A DNA stretch of 64,000 nt, from assembly GCF_933775445.1 (NCBI RefSeq), contig NC_065874.1, positions 8,885,001 to 8,949,000 of the forward strand. The letters are read 5' to 3'. The stretch is from Argentina anserina (taxonomy: Eukaryota > Streptophyta > Magnoliopsida > Rosales > Rosaceae). The notes beneath the pieces are model-generated. The model saw only the letters and a program-made list of their open reading frames with translations, made no database searches and had not been told where the DNA came from. Made by a program: the position numbers and the translations under genes. Below are positions 23,620 to 36,020 of the stretch, piece after piece; within the stretch, counting starts at the first letter, position 1; every line of letters starts with the position of its first letter.

Positions 23620-23967
23620 TGCGTCGCGACACTGTACGAGGTTGTTTTTCTTTTTTCAATTTCTGATGATGCGGTGGGATTTGTTGGAGGGGTGTTTGGA
23701 GCGGTCGATGTGGCTGAGGACGGTGCATATGGTGGTGGCGGGTGTGGCGGAGACACGTTGGCCGCGAGCTTGTTCGAGTTCTTGTTTGTCTTGGATGTTG
23801 AGTTGGATATTTGGTAGGCTTTCGTGGCAGCATTTGTGCTCTTTCAACTAAAGCAATTGTCGCTCTCACTGGGTGACAGGACTGGGGATTAGAAGAACGC
23901 TTCGGTTACACTGTTCAATGGGGGGCGCCGCTCATAAATCAAACTACAGTAAAATTTCTTTTTTCTA
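23620..23967. other. Upstream flank of the F-box pseudogene
   Basis: Former promoter side of the pseudogene, up to the copia element. Long open frames here on both strands overlap each other and match no family; treated as chance. Confidence 0.35.
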
Positions 23968-23972
23968 TTATG

Positions 23973-24156
23973 TGTTCCGGGAGAATTATTATTCTACCCT
24001 TATGTGTGTCTTAGCCTAATAGACTTCATTTTATGAGATAGATTAGCATCTCCGTAATAGATTAAGACTCCGAATCCTACGAGATTGTGGTTTTGTAATG
24101 CATATATATAGACCCTCATATCATTCAATAATATACAATTATTTCATCCTGAAACA
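23973..24156 (+). repeat. 5' LTR of the old copia element
   Basis: 184 bp, from TGTTCC to the CA of GAAACA. Followed directly by CGTTATCAGCACG, the primer-binding-site neighbourhood seen in related plant elements. It contains TATATATAGACC near 24104, a likely TATA box. Confidence 0.88.
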
Positions 24157-24189
24157 CGTTATCAGCACGTTGCCCTAAAACCCTGAACT

Positions 24190-24600
24190 TTTAGAGCCCT
24201 AGAAATTTTTTCTCTTCTCCACCGCCGGCCGCCGTCGTCTCCGGCCTCCGGCATCTCCTCGTCGGCGCAGCCCCTGCTCGCCGTTGTTGCAGCCCCCCCC
24301 CCCCCCCCGCTGCTACCCCCGCAGCCCCGCATCCCTGCGCGCAGCCCCGCACGCAGCCCTGCACACTGCCCCTACATGCACCCCTGCAGCCCCCGCATCG
24401 CAGCCACATGCAACCCTGCTCGCTGCCCCTGCACGCACGCACGCAGCTCTACACGCTGCCCTGCATCACCCCTGCAGCCCCCGCATCGCAGCCACATACA
24501 GCCCCGCTCGCGGCCCCTGTAGCACCGCTCGCGACACCTGCAGCCCCGCTCGCGACCCCTGCAGCCCCGCTCGCGACACCTGCAGCCGGGCACAATAGCC
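24190..24600. repeat. C-rich leader with short tandem units and a C16 run
   Basis: Inside the copia element, just after the 5' LTR. It holds sixteen C in a row (24293-24308) and then repeated CTGCAGCCCCGCTCGCGACMCCTGC-type units at about 24500-24590. Open frames here arise from the biased composition and are not taken as genes. Confidence 0.6.
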
Positions 24601-27600
24601 ATTTGGGCTTCATACTATATTTTCTTTTCCTTTTCCTTTTTCCTATTTCATTATTTAAATGTTCATTGGCACGTTTTTATTTCTAACGATATTTCACGTG
24701 CTCGTATAGGAAAAATCATTGCTCGTCGTGCTATGGTGATGACATTCATGCCGCGATGGACGATACTTTTGCCATCTACATACGATTTCGATGGTATTCT
24801 CCCAAGATTTTTATGTCATCGGACGAAGATCGAAAAAGGAATTCAACAAGCAACTTCATGCATGACGATCGATTTGCAGAGCAATTTACTTATATGCGGT
24901 CTATTTGGCAGACCAACAAGTATGTTTTTCTTAAATTTGCTGCTTTTGAAGATATATATATAAATTATCGGGCGCTATTAGCCTTTTTCATGTCTTCTTT
25001 TCCGGCCTTTCTTATAACGTCGATGAGACCAAAGAGGGATATGATTCCCCTTTTGGTCGATGTTTTTTTCGTGTGACGGTCCTGGGGGAGTCACGTTATT
25101 ATTTAAAAAGGAAGATATCAATTTCATGTGGTCGCTTGAGTGCACCGCTGTTTTGGGTGCGATCATGAGAATCGCCGATATGCATCGATTATTTTGTGAC
25201 CATATACATCACAACCTTCTAATTCCGGTTACATACTTGAATAGTTTCGATTATTTGAAACCTATACAACCCTCGTTTCTTATGGATGCGTCGTCATCGC
25301 GACTGTTATTTGAATGTTTGAGTTTTCTTAAACTCATGTCTATAAACGATAATCTCAAGATCTACGTACTCATTTATTTGAGTTGATTCATTACTCTGAT
25401 GCAACACTATTTGCTGACAAAAAGATCCCAAAAAATAACGAATTCTGTGGGACACACTTAAAAGTGATTTAATGAACGTCTACGACGTTGTATTATCAGA
25501 GTTGACCTTGATGCATACTCCACATCAAAGAAACGCATGCCATTTTTGGCACCTGTATCTATTTCTTGAGGGAATTTTGGAGATGGAAACGTAACATTCT
25601 TCCATTCTCAAGTAAGTACATTTTTGAGCCTCAGGCTAAGGCTCCGCCCAATCCGATATGCAAGATTTTGTTGCTACAGACTTTTGATTAGTCAATCTAT
25701 TTTGACTATGTCTTCTGCTTACTATTTTTCAAGTATGACGTTGGCATTGCCATGATTATTGCTCGACTTTAGCTTAAGTCGTCTATTGGAATTGGAAACT
25801 TGTTTGTGTTGTATTAAATATTGGCATATTCTATAAAATTTCTCGTATTTCTTGTTTACAAGATTGACTCGTGAGAATTTTATTTGCCTTGGCTTAGCAT
25901 GCATGGTCAACTACGATTTTTTTTTTCTGTCGTTTCTCGTCATGTTTTCCGCATATTTTCAGCAGTTCTTGCTGCCACGTTTTCCCAGTCCAAATTTCAC
26001 CCGGTTTTGAGTTATATTGACATGGTTTTCCGGTTAATTTTCCGGTTTTCTCCAAGTCGTTTCATAGCTCAAATGATTTTATTATTATTGGTGACCACCC
26101 GCACCAAATGGAAGGTTTTCCACCGTAATTGTTTGGTATTCAACTGCTCTAATACCATGTTTTTCCAACTCTTAAGTTGAAGAATGTAGTTCTATTGCCA
26201 TGTGATACATTCGATGGGATTGCCATTTGTTTCAATCCCCTCTCTTACAATATCCTACGGCGTATTGTGTAGAGAAGTTCACCGTGTCGTTGACTCTCTT
26301 AATCTTCATTTTGAGAATATCCCGCCGTGAAATCGAGTGTCTTGCTAATTGCGTAACCACCCACACTGTCCTACGGCGCAGGTAGTTGTTTTACGGATCT
26401 CGTGCGGAGATTGTGTTCTATATCTTCGTGCCGTACTAAGTTTTAAAGGCCATTCATGCCAATGATGGATTTTCATCTTGATATTTGTGTTATGAATGGA
26501 GAGGAATAAATCTGTCTGATTTCATTGACAGTATCTTTTTCAAGCTTCGACAGTAGCTTTGTTAGCTTGCAGACATAGTTTTGCTTGCCTGCAGCAGTAG
26601 TTTATGTAACTCAAGATTCTTTGAATCATGGGTTCGGTTTTACTGTCTTCTCGGTTTTGATATGATCATTTTTGGTCATTTTGAACAAGAAATGATGATT
26701 CGAGTTCTTTGAAATTCACATTATCATCTATTTTTCATGTTCACGAAGCGATTGGAGGACCACCTCACCCATGCTCCACACGGTGAGGCCGAGCCTGCCT
26801 ATTTCGGCGGCTCCATGGCATTAAGGCCGTCGGTGGCGGCATCCCCTCCTTCACAGGAGCTTGTGATGCCTCTTGTGTCTTCTAATGCCTCCATGACAAT
26901 CTCTGATGCCAATCGCTCATTTTGCAAAGCTTGTTCTTTTTCTAGATTTCAAGGAAGTCCTTCTTTGCTAAGGCTCCAACCAAGAACATTCCATTCTTAC
27001 AAAGTATTTAAGGTGACATTAGTGGACCCTATCCAACCGAATACGGACATTTTTCAGTATTTTTATGGTATAGGTTAAGAGCATCGACGCGTTGGTCACA
27101 CGTCGTTTTGCTTTCCACAAGAAACGCTGCATTTGCTAAAGTTTTTAGCTATGATCATCATACTAAGGGCTCACCACCCTTCCCATCCTCTCAAATCTAT
27201 TTGATTGGATACCGTTGGAGAGTTCACCTCCACGACTTTGATGATTTCGTTTTGCATATCTACTGGGATCGTCGTTGAACATATTATTCCTCATGTTCAT
27301 TCACTGCACAATCTAGCAGAGCTCGGACTTGGTTATGGGTACTAACCTGCCGATTTTTGCATGCGGATATGTAATGATGTTGCATGCAGCGGCACTTATT
27401 CGTTTCAGACTCACAACTTGCCAAGCGTTTAGTGCATACCAGATGGTCACTGGATACGGTCCCAACGTTCTTTTCACTAACGCCTATTTGGTTAAAGTTG
27501 TTTATGTGCCTCTATTGTAGTTATCTCAATGGGTCTACTTGAAACTATTAAGTATTCTGGTTGGTTATGATTTATGAATCACCAACACTTGTCCGCTATT

Positions 27601-29921
27601 TCCAATCTACAACCGTTGATCTCTATCCTGCGATATTAGCAGACGGTCACTTTGATGAGACATACTTCCCGTCGTTAGGGGGAGATATGGAATGCTCACA
27701 TTCCGGTTTTAACGCCAGAAATTGATGTGGTGTGGCACTATGTCTCATTAAGATCCCGCACTACTCAAAGTGAGCAAATGTGCAACGCATTATCTACCTC
27801 CAGAAAGTCAAAGATTCGATGCTCAATGACTTTACCGATATTGCGAAAGTGACGAGATCGCACATAAATGCTGTGATGTGCCCGTAAGGTTGGAACTCTC
27901 AGAATATGAGAGAATTTCATATGACCTGGTCCTAGCACCGTTGGCACCATCCCTGACAGTGGGAAGGAAGCCGGCGATGGCACCATTGTACGCTGTGGTG
28001 TTGTCGGCGCCCGTGGTATTGTACCACAAAACAAGGGCGGCAAACGCAAAGATGGACTAGTAAGGGTCATAGCTTCGGTCTTGGCTCCTGCATAGATAAG
28101 GGGGAGACCATTATTCTCTATAATCAAAACTAGAAAGAAGCGAAGTGCGTAGGCACAAGTATTTCGCTCATCATCAAGAGATATTCTCTAAACATGTGTA
28201 TCAACTAAGTTTCTGTGGGACGCTACAGACTCCTTTTGTTGATGTTAGAGAAGAATAGAAATCTCACGAATTGATCGTATACAGCGCGCACATGTGTTTA
28301 ATGGATTGATCTCCCATGATTGATGATGTATTCGCTTATGCTCTGATTCCGTTGTAAAGCATCAACGATGAGCAACTTGACCGAAGTGGAAAGAATCAAT
28401 ACAGGCTGAACTAGACTTGTTATGTTGGCCGTTGTTCGTAAGTGTAATGAGAAAGATGAAGTCCTGCAATATATGCAGGACTTATGGCGCAAAGATTGTC
28501 TCATTATCCTAGTATTGACTACGATGAGTTATATTCCCTCGTTATGGACATAATTTCTTTTCGCTACTTGATCAGTAGTAGTGTCCATGAAAACTGATTT
28601 GCAGCATATGATAGTGGTCATAGAATATCTGTAAAGAGATCTTGAAGCATATATGAGAGTGCCCGAGGGACTTTAAATGCCTCCAGACCACGGAGAACTT
28701 ATGTAATCAGATTGCGACGTTCGAGAGAACGTAGTACAATCGGTTGAAGGAACTCATACCCATATGTGTTCATATGAAGCTAATTCTTGATTCTCTATTC
28801 CGTCTAAGTATAGATGATGAAGAGATTCAATGAGCTATACATTCATACATGCTAGTGTTGTTGGGACACTATTGCTTTCATTATGACGTGATTAACTATG
28901 CGCCTATGCATTGTCATTGGACTTGCATTGCTTCTTTGACATGGGTTTAGTTCTACACTTAGTGAACCAACACAAATCCTATCCACACCAACGCCGCCAG
29001 CAGCTCCAGCAACATCAACGTACGCCTTGGTGTAGCAGTCGACACTGGTAGCGTAGAGGATGCGTACGGTTCCATCTTGGACCAAAATCAGTCCTTCATT
29101 GGTCCATTCCGCCATTCTTTTCGCGAAAGACACATTAAATTTGACAAATCAGAATCTGTCCAGTTTCGTAGGTCAACTTCAACGAGACCTACATGACAGC
29201 TCGCTTGATGAAATATGGTGAAATTGGTACTTTGGAAAGGTATATGTGTCTACTTTCCAGGGACATCAACCTTTCGTTCATAGCTATCATATTGAGTGAG
29301 TTATGGCCATTTTAGCAAAGTAGGACAGTCATGTCCGGAAATTTGCAAGTCAATCAACTTCGATAGAGCATTGTGAACTGCTCCGATCAGATGAGGTTGT
29401 GAACCTTATGTCACTGGAAAGCCACGAGTGTCTACTTTTCAGAACATTTTACGGTTCACTGATAACTATATTGACGAAGAAGTTATGGCCGTTTAAGTGA
29501 GTGAAGGTCATTCTACCCGAGAATCTGATTTTCATTGCAAACTCTTGTGTTGAGTTGTTATGCAATCTTGTTTCCTAAGATCTAAGGTTGGCTAAGTATA
29601 GCATGTATGATCTAAGGATGTGTGGCTAGATTAATGGTTAATCATTAGCCCAATACTACGTTTGAGAAGCATGTAATGAATGTTGTGTACGTTGTTCTTT
29701 GTACTCCATGATTATGGCACTAATCAGGGGGAGTTGTTTCGTAAACTTCAGGGGGAGTCTACCTCACATGATGCTATCAAATGTAGACGGTGCGTTGTGC
29801 TGTTTTTCCCTTCGATCAAGCTTTTGTTTTTACCCAAGAGGTTTTTATTTTGCTTGACAAGGTTTTTACCGAGTCAACGATATGTGCACCATGCAACCTA
29901 GGCATGCGACACAAGGGGGAG

Positions 29922-30105
29922 TGTTCCGGGAGAATTATTATTCTACCCTTATGTGTGTCTTAGCCTAATAGGTTTCCTTTTATGAGATATATTAGCATCT
30001 CCGTAATAGATTATGACTCCGAATCCTACGGGATTGTGGTTTTGTAATGCCTATATATAGGCCCCCATATCATTCAATAATACACAATTACTTCATCCTG
30101 AAAGA
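29922..30105 (+). repeat. 3' LTR of the old copia element
   Basis: 184 bp, same length as the 5' copy, ending GAAAGA where the 5' copy has GAAACA, then TSD TTATG. About 12 differences to the 5' LTR were counted by eye. Confidence 0.88.
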
Positions 30106-30155
30106 TTATGCATTTTCTTATTATTACATGCGATAAAAGTTTGCGCACATAGTAC

Positions 30156-31306
30156 CAAGGTTCACAATATTTATTATGTTTTAAAAAGAATCGAGTATAT
30201 CGAGAATATTTAAAATAAATATCGTTCATATTATTTATTTATTATTAAATTGTGTATAAACATATACAATTTTTAATTTTATCTAATACCAGAAAGAGAC
30301 TCTACTTAAGACATATCTTAACTTTTCAATTATGTATTTGAAAATACGCACGTTGGTCAACAAAACTACAATACTCTACTTAAGACATACGAGTCATCTA
30401 GTACAAATTGTAATAGTTAACATGATAGTAATATATCTTTTTCGAGCTGCCGACTGTTTCTCCGAGAATGGGATATAGATGAACTCAATGATTGATCATA
30501 TACTTCTTCATACTGAACATAATCGTAAATAGGATAACCATATTGATAATTGACTTCATGTGATTTGTTTGACATCTCACTGTGTTTAGTGCATGAACTG
30601 ATGAATCAAAACTTAAGACAACTGAAGTAACAACAAATGGAATACTTTGATCATCAATGACTCATCTTGTCCTCCTCCTGCACCTATTATGTTGTTGCAC
30701 ACCATGACTACCTGCTCTAAATCCATGACCTCATCTTGGGTAGTATGATAAAAATTACTTTCACAAGTAAACTGCTCAAATCCTCTACCTAAAATTACTC
30801 GAAAGCTCACTCTTTATTTGGAATACTGGATATCCTCTTATGATTTTCATGGGACTACTCTGTGACCCTTTTATTTTAAATTTTCTCAAGGTCAAAGAGA
30901 GTACTTGTCACTAATATGGCTTGACTCTTAAGAGTTAAGACTTGAACATTCGCTCCTCATCCGGATATCTTTTATGAAAAATGAAAAAATTAGCTGATTG
31001 AGGGACTACTCTTCTGGTCTTATTTTTTATATCCCTCGAGGCTTGAGGTGATTAATTAATTAATTAAAAACTTCTCTCTGAGAGTCCGAGACATCTTTAA
31101 GTTGAGATAAAAAAATTTAAGTGAAATTTTTCAAATATTTCTCTAAAATATCGAAGATATATTGGATATATCTTAAATATCGGAGATATTTTATGTTATC
31201 GGAGAAATATCACAGATGCAGGAAAAAATAAGATATTTACCCCTAAAATATAACGTTTGTTTTAATAGAGATATCAGAAAAAATATTTGGGAGATTTTGA
31301 ACCTTG
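30156..31306. mobile_element. Probable hAT-like element with CAAGGTTCA ends
   Basis: The left end reads CAAGGTTCACAAT and the right end in reverse reads CAAGGTTCAAAAT. The flanks are CATAGTAC (30148-30155) and CATTGTAC (31307-31314), an 8-bp duplication with one mismatch. The interior is AT-rich with repeated ATATC motifs and no transposase. Type is inferred from TSD length. Confidence 0.55.
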
Positions 31307-31314
31307 CATTGTAC

Positions 31315-31991
31315 TAGGGATGTGTATTTTTTACCGGAAATGCGGTATCGCACTGGTTTAAGCCGGATAGCGGACCGCACCGCTTTATGTGGATTGGATT
31401 AGGATTGTAAGAATACGAAACCACTTATAAATGGATTGGATTGGATTTGGATTATACATTTTCCAAACCGGTAAAACCAAACTGTACGAGTTTAAAATAA
31501 ATAATTATTTTATTATATATTTAACAATAACATGATAATATAGTAATACACTAATACCCTAAATAGTAACAACACATTATCTCTAAGGCTCTAAGTCGCA
31601 AAATTGCCAAGATTTATTCTAAATTGACTAAATTATATATATTTTTACCGTTTCGTCTTTCTTTCTCGCTTTATTTTTATCTCGTAATTTATTTGAAGAC
31701 TTAATAGACATTATTATGTAGTATTATTTAAAGATTTGTGCCTTCAAAACGTGGTTAGTATTTTAATTTATAATATTATTTAGAGACTTGATGACTTTAT
31801 TTTATTTCAATTTGATATGTGGAAACAAATGGTTTATCAGAAACTGCACCGAAAACCGCATTAGAAATGTGATTTACCAAATAAATGGTTTGACCAAACC
31901 GAATACTAGATCTGATTTGCAAAATAATACCGTTTAAAATGGGTTGGATTAGGTTTTGCCTCAAACCCGCACCGCACCGTGCACGCCTCTA
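31315..31991. mobile_element. Probable second hAT-like element, directly adjacent
   Basis: The left end TAGGGATGTGTA and the right end in reverse TAGAGGCGTGCA are imperfect inverted repeats. The flanks are CATTGTAC (31307-31314) and CAAAGTAC (31992-31999), 6 of 8 identical. Inside are repeats of GGATTGGATT and CGCACCGC. No coding capacity was seen. Confidence 0.5.
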
Positions 31992-31999
31992 CAAAGTAC

Positions 32000-33346
32000 T
32001 ATACATTGAAGCTTGCTATTCTTTTCTATGGTCAGCATGCTATTCATTTTACATCAAATCGTTGTTAACGGTTATTGATTTATAGTTAACTGTTTCATTC
32101 CTACGTTTGTGATGCAACAAGAGAGGAATTGCTTTCGTGATGGAAGGGAACAAAGGAAGAAAACTAGTTTCATCCAAAATCCAATATAATCACTTTTCGA
32201 CTTTCTTTCCTTTCATTTATTACTCATAATCTATTATTTTATTACATTATATAACAACTTTTTTGTTGATTTTCCTTATATTACAAAACACCACAATGTA
32301 AAATGTTGAAATTTCCTTTCTTTTTCCCTCTCTATGGGAAATACCAAAAATGAAGCTTTTATTCATACCTTCAAAAACTGTATTTAGACATACATACTTA
32401 GTATATCTTTCATTTTGCTTTTATATACCTAAAATACTATTTAGACCTCCAAAATTTTCCTAAAATGCTCATTATCGAATTTAATATATCAAATCATACT
32501 ACTATCTATGAATTTTTTTCCTACTATATTTTAAAATCATTTATTATATACAACTCGAAAAATGCATAATAATCACACAAACTATCTTCTCGAATTAATT
32601 CAATCACTCTTCCACTCGTTTTCTAAATTCATAATAAATTGGTAAACTATATTTTTTATTCATTGATAGTACATCAACATATATGAAATATTTTAACAAT
32701 TAATTAACGAGTTTTGTTCATCAACATATATGAAATCTTCTAATATCTAATGAACGAGTTTTTTTTTGCTCAAATCGAAGTTTATGAGAAATTCTTGATA
32801 GTTATATAGTTTATACATTAAATCGGTCATATTCAATTTCATGTTTATCAACTACATTAAATTTTTGACTAATAATGTTTATAAAAAAAGAAGGTAATCA
32901 ACTAAATCATTTAATGCAATTTAATATCCCATTTTGAATTGTCTAGCAATAAATATAAATGATAATTATTTACATTTGTATTTTATAATAGATAAGTAAA
33001 GAATTATTTCCATTCTTGTATTTTTATTGTTATATGTTTTTTGATAATTTCATATACATTGACTAAATCAAAACTATTTAGGAAAAAAATGGAGATCCAA
33101 ATGCATTACTTTCCTTTCCGTAAACCAAAAGAGGCCTAGACTACGCACATTATGTGGTTATTGCTCATTATTTTTGTTGTACATCTGTAGCCCAAATAAG
33201 CATCTTATGAAAAAAAAAAAAACTTGCAGAAACGTAGCATAGATCAACTCATGATGTTACTTACAACTTATTTTGCTGAGATCTCAATATCAAACTAAGC
33301 ATGGCACCACACAAGCTATAACTTCATATAAGTTATAATATAACGA
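32000..33346. other. AT-rich intergenic
   Basis: Very AT-rich, with several partly repeated ATATATGAAAT / ACATCAACATATATGAAA segments (about 32680-32730). No gene recognised. Confidence 0.35.
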
Positions 33347-34995
33347 TCAGTTACTGAGAACTTGATGTCTGGATGCAAGTAGACTCTCTTCATGTGGAAT
33401 CATGTCAAATCCGTAATGCCAGTAGCCTTGATTCATATACATGCCAACTTCCTTTTCTTGTTCGTGATCAATCTTTACCAACAAAATCCTGGTTTGCTCC
33501 CCACTCTTTTTTACGGCAACTGTACAGTTTTCCATAACCAAGAAACGCAAGTACAGCCGTACAGGCCTAGGCGGTCGGCGGAAGAATAAGCATAGTTAGT
33601 CCACGATTCATAGACGCCATATTCTCTCATGACCCATAAATCAACAGAGCCATAATCCTCTTCATCTTTCAGACAACTAGTTATACACAGGTAACCCCCA
33701 GAAACCCCAAGATTGCGATACTTTTGGTCACATCGACGTTGAGCAATATCAGGCAGACTCATTGTCTTGAACTCCTCCTGTGCTAAATCAAAAACGATAA
33801 TTTCAGGTTGCAGCTTTACCCAATGAAGTGCCTCATTCAAAAGTGTTCCCCGATTATAAATTTCATCGATATCAGGGTTTTGGATTGCTTTCCAAAGGTG
33901 AGCTCGCAACGAGAACATCTTAATCTCTTCCATCTCTGCATCCAAGTCGTACGAGGCTGCGAAAACTATGTAGTCGTCGGTGGCAGACAGATATCCAACG
34001 GACCAACACCATAAAAAGCTAGATGTTTACCGTACAAGAAAACTGGCTTAGGGAACTGCATGAAGAATCGAGTTGATGGGTTCCAGATGTAGAAGTAAGA
34101 GTCATTAAATGCTATGAACACCAACCCATTGCAGGAGCCGAGTAGCCTGACATAAGAGTCCTCCGGTTCCTCATCAGAGCTCGCCGGTTCCTCATCGGAA
34201 CTCGTCGGTTGCTCGAATGGGAAAGTGAGCTTTCTGCCGCACGGCGGAGGATCATCCAAGTTTAGGCATTCAAGTTGAGGGCCGTCAGTGGAGAAGATCA
34301 GTCTGCGACAGACGGTGTTCCGCTGACGAGCTGCTTTGAATTGAGATGTAGCGAACTTGGGGTCTGACAATATGATGGAACGCCATCGTTTGGAAACGGA
34401 GGTGAATCGGATCAAGGATTTCACCCAGTGGCGGACCCAGGATTTAGAGTTAGGGTGGACTTAGAAATTTTTCTTCTAATTGAAGTGATCAAAAAAATTA
34501 GACAAGAATAATGTCAAATAGACTAAAAAGATTCAAAATCGTACACTCCTCAAGTCCTTGACTCCTATTGGGTTTGTATTGAGAGAATGTAAGAAAATGA
34601 TATTTATAACAAGAAATCCACCCAAAATGAAGTAGTAAAAAGAAAAAAACGAAGTTGTTGCAAATTGAAATCGAATTAAATTGGGTTTGTATTGAGAGAA
34701 TGTAAGAAAAATGATATTTATAATAAGAAATCCACCTAAAAAAAGTAGGAAAAAGATAAAAACAAAATTACTGAAAATTAAAATCGAACTTGGGTTGCTC
34801 AAATGCAAATCATGTCAGTTAACCAAGCTTACTAACAACTCAAACATCTAAATTGGGGTATGGAAAATTTTTATCAGAACAATTTCGGGTGGACTTGAGT
34901 CCACCTACCACTACACGTAGGTCCGCCCCTGATTTCACCGGCAGCCAACACAAAATATCCATCAAAACATCTTCAGATAGGTCGGTTTCCGCCAT
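33347..34995 (-). pseudogene. F-box/FBA gene broken by a hAT insertion and frameshifts
   Basis: The ATG at 34995 opens an F-box (AETDLSEDVLMDILCWLPVK). The codon series stops at a hAT insertion (34426-34931) and resumes with LIRFTSVSKRWRSIILSDPK. The FBA part follows (LIFSTDGPQLECLN, LLGSCNGLVFIAFNDSYFYI). A single-base-type frameshift occurs near 33990-34010 and another near 33545, after which the C-terminus (VAVKKSGEQTRILLVKIDHE) reads to 33347. An acidic repeat SSDEEP occurs twice in the middle. It is the closest relative in the window of the pseudogene at 21.6-23.6 kb. Confidence 0.88.
34426..34931. mobile_element. hAT-type element with CAGTGGCGGACC ends
   Basis: Ends CAGTGGCGGACC and, in reverse, CAGGGGCGGACC; flanked by perfect 8-bp duplications ATTTCACC (34418-34425 and 34932-34939). 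It lies within the F-box motif codons of the pseudogene. Inside, a segment of about 55 bp containing TTGGGTTTGTATTGAGAGAA is present twice (from about 34568 and 34679). 506 bp, no transposase. Confidence 0.9.
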
Positions 34996-34999
34996 TGCA

Positions 35000-36020
35000 T
35001 GCACTTGTACTACAAGCAAAACGAAGACGTAGGATCAAAACAACGTCTCAGCGAGAGGTAAAGCAATGGAGGATTGAGACAGTCAAATAGAGTGAGAGAA
35101 GACGGTGCTCGTCACTTGACCAGGTACGCTGTTATTGACGACGCACTTCGATTACTACACCAAGAAATGCAAGGACTGTGGAAACAAGGAGAGCTAAACC
35201 ACGAGCCAAACATAGTAAGGGTCTCGTAGTGTCGTTATTGACGACTTCCTCCAGTTAGGGTTACTACGCCATTTAGTAATTGTTTGCATGAATTATATGT
35301 ACAGATGAGACAGGTGGATAGTTGGAGACTTGGAGTTAACCTTGGGCTAGTGAGGATGCCGTGTAATATCAATAGAAAAAGAGAAATAAAATGCGCTACC
35401 CCAAAGGCGTCATCATTGTTAGAAAGAGGTCTCTAGTCTCTAGATGTCGATGGTATTTCTGTTAGACTTCGAGGAGAGCATTTGAATGCTGCACCATGAG
35501 CAATCAATCACGTCGCAGGACTGCATTAGGGCTTAGGCCTTACAGTTCGGGACGAAGGGAAGAACAAGATTACAAGAAAAGGGAGACATAAAGAACAAGT
35601 AATTGGAAGCTAGATTAATATGAGGGTCATTGAGATTGTGTATATCTCCTAGTATCCTTGGATTCAAATCCCCAGCCTAAAATCCGAAAGACTTAACACG
35701 GCAGCTGGATTACAATTGCTCTACAACAAGATTACAGATATCGACTTCGAAAATCTATGGAGCCAAACTCCATCAGACATCAAAGAAGCTCTATAACCAA
35801 TTTAACTTACGAATATTAGTTTGGTTGGTTCCCCAAGCATAAATCCGGAGGTCTCAAATCTCAAGCATGTTAACTTTTTTTATCCATCCATCAGACATCA
35901 AAGAAGCTCTATAACCAATTTAACTTACGAATATTAGTTTGGTTGGTTCCCCAAGCATAAATCCGGAGGTCTCAAATCTCAAGCATGTTAATTTTTTTTA
36001 TCCAAAAACAAAAAACATGT
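35000..36020. other. Intergenic with a 118-bp tandem duplication
   Basis: Flank between the F-box pseudogene and the protease gene; the right part is 3' flank of the latter. Bases 35771-35888 and 35889-36006 are near-identical copies starting CATCAGACATCAAAGAAGCT. No gene seen. Confidence 0.7.

Larger units (their letters stand above)
23973..30105 (+). mobile_element. Old Ty1/copia retrotransposon (Ale-like), decayed inside
   Basis: A complete element of 6133 bp. Two 184-bp LTRs (23973-24156 and 29922-30105) start TGTTCCGGGAG; the element is flanked by the 5-bp duplication TTATG (23968-23972 and 30106-30110). A polypurine tract ACAAGGGGGAG precedes the 3' LTR. By eye the LTRs differ at about 12 of 184 sites. 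The interior keeps domain order of copia but is full of stops and frameshifts: a protease-side remnant near 26330 (THTVLRRRQLF), integrase remnants near 26930-27350 and 27395-27680 (TTCQAFSAYQMVTGY, VRYF, GHFDETYFPSLGG), and reverse-transcriptase remnants near 28310-28700. None could be translated into a working protein. Confidence 0.88.

Noticed and set aside
23597..23869. His/Arg-rich minus-strand frame
   Set aside because: Overlaps other frames on both strands and lacks any motif; likely chance.
24284..24686. Pro/Ala-rich open frames
   Set aside because: They result from C-rich repeats in the copia leader and have no family features.
35660..35690. Possible tRNA T-arm (GATTCAAATCC)
   Set aside because: No acceptor stem or anticodon arm could be placed around it; the same string near 19938 is part of the duplicated gene flank.
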